A DNA stretch of 64,000 nt from Marinobacterium mangrovicola (GTDB lineage Bacteria; Pseudomonadota; Gammaproteobacteria; Pseudomonadales; Balneatricaceae): positions 62,001 to 126,000 of the forward strand of contig NZ_SMFU01000014.1 in NCBI RefSeq assembly GCF_004339595.1, in the 5' to 3' direction. The notes beneath the pieces are model-generated. The model did not search any database. It saw only the letters and a program-made list of their open reading frames with translations, and was not told where the DNA came from. Position numbers and translations under genes: made by a program. Numbering within the stretch: position 1 is the stretch's first letter; every line of letters begins with the position of its first letter. Positions 62,216-64,000 of the stretch are shown here, piece after piece.

Positions 62216-62671
62216 TTATTGGTTTAGAAGAAATATTCCCGCCGCTATGAATATACCCCCTGTGATCATCGGAGCAAAATTCCATATTCTAGCCCCAGGA
62301 AACAATACGCTATCGCTATGATCCTTTGGGTTGTAGTAAACCACAACATTCTCCGTTGCGAGATATTCTTTTAATATTTTATTCAGGGAAGAGATAGGCT
62401 TGTTAACCATGTCGGAGAAAGTAGCTCTTTTCGAGATATACTTTACTCCATCAACTTCATATTCATACTCAACATCAATATGAACACTTTGCCAATCAAC
62501 TACCTTTGCCTGAATATCCCTTGAGATATGCAAACGAGTACCCTTATTTAGTAGAAATCCGGGTGTTTTCTTCCAACTATTGCTTTTTACGGCCCTTATA
62601 GAAATATAAGAAAGAGAAGCAATAACCGCTACTCCAATAGCAATTAAAATATGTGGTAGATAATCTTCCAT
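62216..62671 (-). CDS. DUF3592-like membrane protein (cassette gene)
   Basis: 151 aa from the ATG at 62671 with AAGGAAATATTG upstream. Membrane helices lie at about residues 7-25 and 128-148. Between them is a beta-rich soluble part with VDWQSVHIDVEYEYEVDGVK and VVYYNPKDHSDSVL, the typical DUF3592 pattern. AT-rich. It lies between repeats of the cassette type, with no functional relation to its neighbours. Function unknown. Confidence 0.75.
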   Translation of the reverse strand: MEDYLPHILIAIGVAVIASLSYISIRAVKSNSWKKTPGFLLNKGTRLHISRDIQAKVVDWQSVHIDVEYEYEVDGVKYISKRATFSDMVNKPISSLNKILKEYLATENVVVYYNPKDHSDSVLFPGARIWNFAPMITGGIFIAAGIFLLNQ

Positions 62672-62698
62672 CAATATTTCCTTGATAGTTCCTTGATA

Positions 62699-62773
62699 GT
62701 TAATGCGGAGCACAGGGGCGCCACGTAAGTGGCGTCCAGTGGAGGCCGTAATGAATTTTATTGCCTTGTTAAC
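62699..62773 (-). repeat. Possible attC recombination site (weak)
   Basis: Directly after the stop at 62774, the minus strand reads GAGTTAACAAGGC..., then a stem GGACGCCAC / GTGGCGCCCC around TTAC, and ends CTCCGCATTAAC. Position, length (about 75 bp) and the AAC core fit attC, but the closing core lacks a clear GTT. This may be a degenerate site. Confidence 0.45.
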
Positions 62774-63220
62774 TCATTTCCGGGCAGCGAATTTCAGATC
62801 CACTGCATCGGAAAAAGTTGATCGATAACTTCCAGCCATCTCTGTGTCCAATCCAACAAGAATGGTTGCGCTGCTGTCCCAGCATGCAATTTCAAAGATA
62901 GCTCCCTCTAATTGAGGCCCCGGCTCCGAGCCATCCCAGTAGCGCGGGTTGCCATCAACAAATGGTTCATCTCTCACGTCCACCCGCATTCCTTTAGGAA
63001 AGGCGCTGAATACGGCCCAGATGAACTGAATATCGTCGCTTGCGATCTGGGACTCGAGTTCACCACCGTAATACCAGCCCTCGGCAAACTGAAAGCCATT
63101 CGTTTCGATATCGCTCACATACCAATCGTAATCAGAGCAGCTAATACCCAACGCCGCTATGACCTCACGCATATTTGTGAAAAAACGTACTTGGTCGCTC
63201 CGTTCCAAGATCAGATTCAT
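62774..63220 (-). CDS. Hypothetical protein (cassette gene)
   Basis: 148 aa, acidic, with many aromatic residues (YDWYVSDIETNGFQFAEGWY, then IQFIWAVFSAFPKGMRVDVR and RYWDGSEPGPQLEGAIFEIA). No signal peptide or membrane segment is visible. The compact acidic layout resembles small immunity-type or antitoxin-like proteins, but no family is recognised. It lies between two attC-like repeats. Confidence 0.7.
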   Translation of the reverse strand: MNLILERSDQVRFFTNMREVIAALGISCSDYDWYVSDIETNGFQFAEGWYYGGELESQIASDDIQFIWAVFSAFPKGMRVDVRDEPFVDGNPRYWDGSEPGPQLEGAIFEIACWDSSATILVGLDTEMAGSYRSTFSDAVDLKFAARK

Positions 63221-63243
63221 ACTGGCTCTACGAGTTAACTCCC

Positions 63244-63322
63244 CAATAACGGGCCGACGAAAAGCGTAGCTTTTTGGCAGTCCGAGCCAGCTTGCTGGCG
63301 GCCGTTGGTTAGCTTGTTAGTA
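63244..63322 (-). repeat. Probable attC recombination site
   Basis: On the minus strand: TACTAAC (63322-63316), then AAGCTAACCAACGGCCG, a central structured part (GCCAGCAAGCTGGC) and CGGCCCGTTATTG ending at 63244. The outer arms AACGGCCG / CGGCCCGTT pair imperfectly. It follows the GNAT gene stop (63336) and precedes the next minus-strand gene, as a cassette-associated attC should. Confidence 0.65.
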
Positions 63323-63335
63323 GTTTTTTAATACA

Positions 63336-63800
63336 CTATTTACCAATCGGAATATAGTAGGTTGTGAAACACCGCCCTAAAAGCTCGGTTTTATGAACCT
63401 TGCTCGCCATTTTATTTAACGCTTTATACTCAGGCCTACTATCGAGCAGATGAAATAGGACTTCTTTGTGCCCTATTTCATCTGCCCACCTCATGAGTGA
63501 TTTAAAAATGGAAATACCGAATCCCCAGAATTTCTGAGAGATAACAATAGCCAATTCAAATCTATTATCATCGGGCTGAATTCCACACCAACCCGCTAAA
63601 TCCCCATCAATATAAACTGCACGAATACGACAACCTTGTATCGAGTCTACATTGATTTTTTCATCCATCCACGCTTGAACGCTTACGCTATCAAAATATG
63701 GATGATCAATTAAATGTGTTCTCAGGGAGTCTTCATTGAGAATTTCCATGAAGTCTTCTGGACTGACTTGCTTAAAACTATGAAATTCAATTTCACTCAT
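63336..63800 (-). CDS. GNAT-family acetyltransferase (cassette gene)
   Basis: 154 aa from the ATG at 63800; the in-frame start at 63824 lies inside the attC site and is rejected. Recognisable parts are IRAVYIDGDLAGWCGIQPDD, FELAIVISQKFWGFGISIFK (acetyl-CoA motif) and LLDSRPEYKALNKMASKVHK. Acetyltransferases are frequent integron cargo. AT-rich. Substrate unknown. Confidence 0.8.
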   Translation of the reverse strand: MSEIEFHSFKQVSPEDFMEILNEDSLRTHLIDHPYFDSVSVQAWMDEKINVDSIQGCRIRAVYIDGDLAGWCGIQPDDNRFELAIVISQKFWGFGISIFKSLMRWADEIGHKEVLFHLLDSRPEYKALNKMASKVHKTELLGRCFTTYYIPIGK

Positions 63801-63810
63801 ACCTTGATAC

Positions 63811-63872
63811 TTATAACGCCTCAAGAAGAGGCGCGCGCTTTTTGCGCGTCCTTCTTGCTTTACTTGTTAGGC
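63811..63872 (-). repeat. attC recombination site (canonical)
   Basis: On the minus strand it opens with the exact core GCCTAAC (63872-63866), continues GCAAGAAGG (outer arm), a central hairpin (ACGCGC / GCGCGC around an A-run) and the inverse arm CTTCTTG, and closes with GCGTTATAA (63811). The 62-bp length, the paired arms with a small mismatch and the AAC/GTT ends are the defining features of attC sites. The upstream gene ends inside it, as is usual for cassettes. Confidence 0.8.
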
Positions 63873-64000
63873 TTTTTGAAGAATTTATCTTCGATAACAA
63901 GTTCTATATCTTTGACAATTTTCTCGATGTCTTTAATCGCTCTTTTGAGAAACGCCTCTGATAGCTGTATTTCATCACTTGAAACTTTAATGCCTGACGG
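63860..64000 (-). CDS. Hypothetical protein, C-terminal fragment at window edge (cassette gene)
   Basis: A minus-strand frame is open from the right edge to a TAA at 63862-63860, giving at least 46 residues ending KKPNK. The visible part is a charged, probably helical tail (FLKRAIKDIEKIVKDIELVI). Its last codons overlap the attC core GCCTAAC, a common arrangement in cassettes. Function cannot be judged. Confidence 0.6.
   Translation of the reverse strand, partial: PSGIKVSSDEIQLSEAFLKRAIKDIEKIVKDIELVIEDKFFKKPNK

Noticed and set aside
1-64000. tRNA, rRNA, CRISPR arrays, insertion sequences and prophage genes
   Set aside because: No cloverleaf-like tRNA text, no regularly spaced repeat array, no transposase, integrase or phage structural protein was recognised anywhere in the window.

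Overview
The window reads as one stretch of the chromosome of a marine-type gammaproteobacterium. The nearest feel is Oceanospirillales (Marinobacterium/Neptunomonas-like); this is inferred from gene content and codon use and was not checked against a database. Coding density and GC are fairly high up to about 60.5 kb. From there to the right edge the genes become short, mostly AT-rich, all on the minus strand and functionally unrelated. No rRNA, tRNA, CRISPR array or transposase was seen.

Layout. 0-7 kb: a truncated hypothetical gene, a zinc-ribbon membrane protein, a small P-loop kinase, a SecD-head-like secreted protein, a large anchored protein of unknown role and a secreted arylsulfatase. 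6.9-13.6 kb (minus): a UgpBAEC-like ABC importer operon with a DeoR/GlpR repressor and two phosphatase-type enzymes. 13.8-18 kb (minus): a soluble-type methyl-accepting protein paired with a nitrate/nitrite-sensing-domain protein, and an SLC13 permease with RCK domains. 18.4-25.5 kb (plus): betI-betB-betA-choXWV, which imports choline and oxidises it to glycine betaine. 25.6-28.4 kb: divergent gbcB and gbcA, which demethylate glycine betaine to dimethylglycine. 28.5-31.6 kb: a GntR regulator facing an amidohydrolase and a MatC-like carrier. 31.7-36.2 kb: a MASE1-GGDEF diguanylate cyclase and a TRAP transporter. 36.3-38.2 kb: an 81-aa protein and a BCCT betaine/choline-type carrier. 38.9-47.5 kb (minus): M19-like protein, DUF5943-like protein, dgcA, dgcB, etfA, etfB, for dimethylglycine demethylation with ETF electron transfer. 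47.8-52.1 kb: gbdR-type activator, L-serine ammonia-lyase and fdhA.

Together 18-52 kb encodes nearly a whole route from choline to betaine, dimethylglycine, sarcosine, glycine/serine and pyruvate. It includes removal of the formaldehyde released by the demethylases (fdhA), two kinds of uptake system and the regulators BetI and GbdR. Sarcosine oxidase, serine hydroxymethyltransferase and formate dehydrogenase are not in the window. 52-60.5 kb is ordinary chromosomal metabolism: a MaoC hydratase, dadA, RidA, an EAL protein, a DUF6152-like protein, a D-2-hydroxyacid dehydrogenase, a GNAT acetyltransferase, an amidohydrolase and a dienelactone hydrolase.

The right end (62.2-64 kb) looks like part of an integron gene-cassette array. 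It has short minus-strand genes separated by imperfect inverted repeats. At least two of these have attC architecture, and one (63811-63872) carries the textbook core GCCTAAC. No integrase gene is in the window; from the cassette orientation it would be expected beyond the right edge.

Other points of interest are a shared 13-mer inside inverted repeats upstream of gbdR and fdhA (candidate GbdR sites, with weaker relatives before gbcA and the dgc operon), a terminator-like hairpin just before the chemoreceptor start codon, a missing iron-sulfur cysteine in DgcA and a missing HxD metal motif in the M19-like protein.
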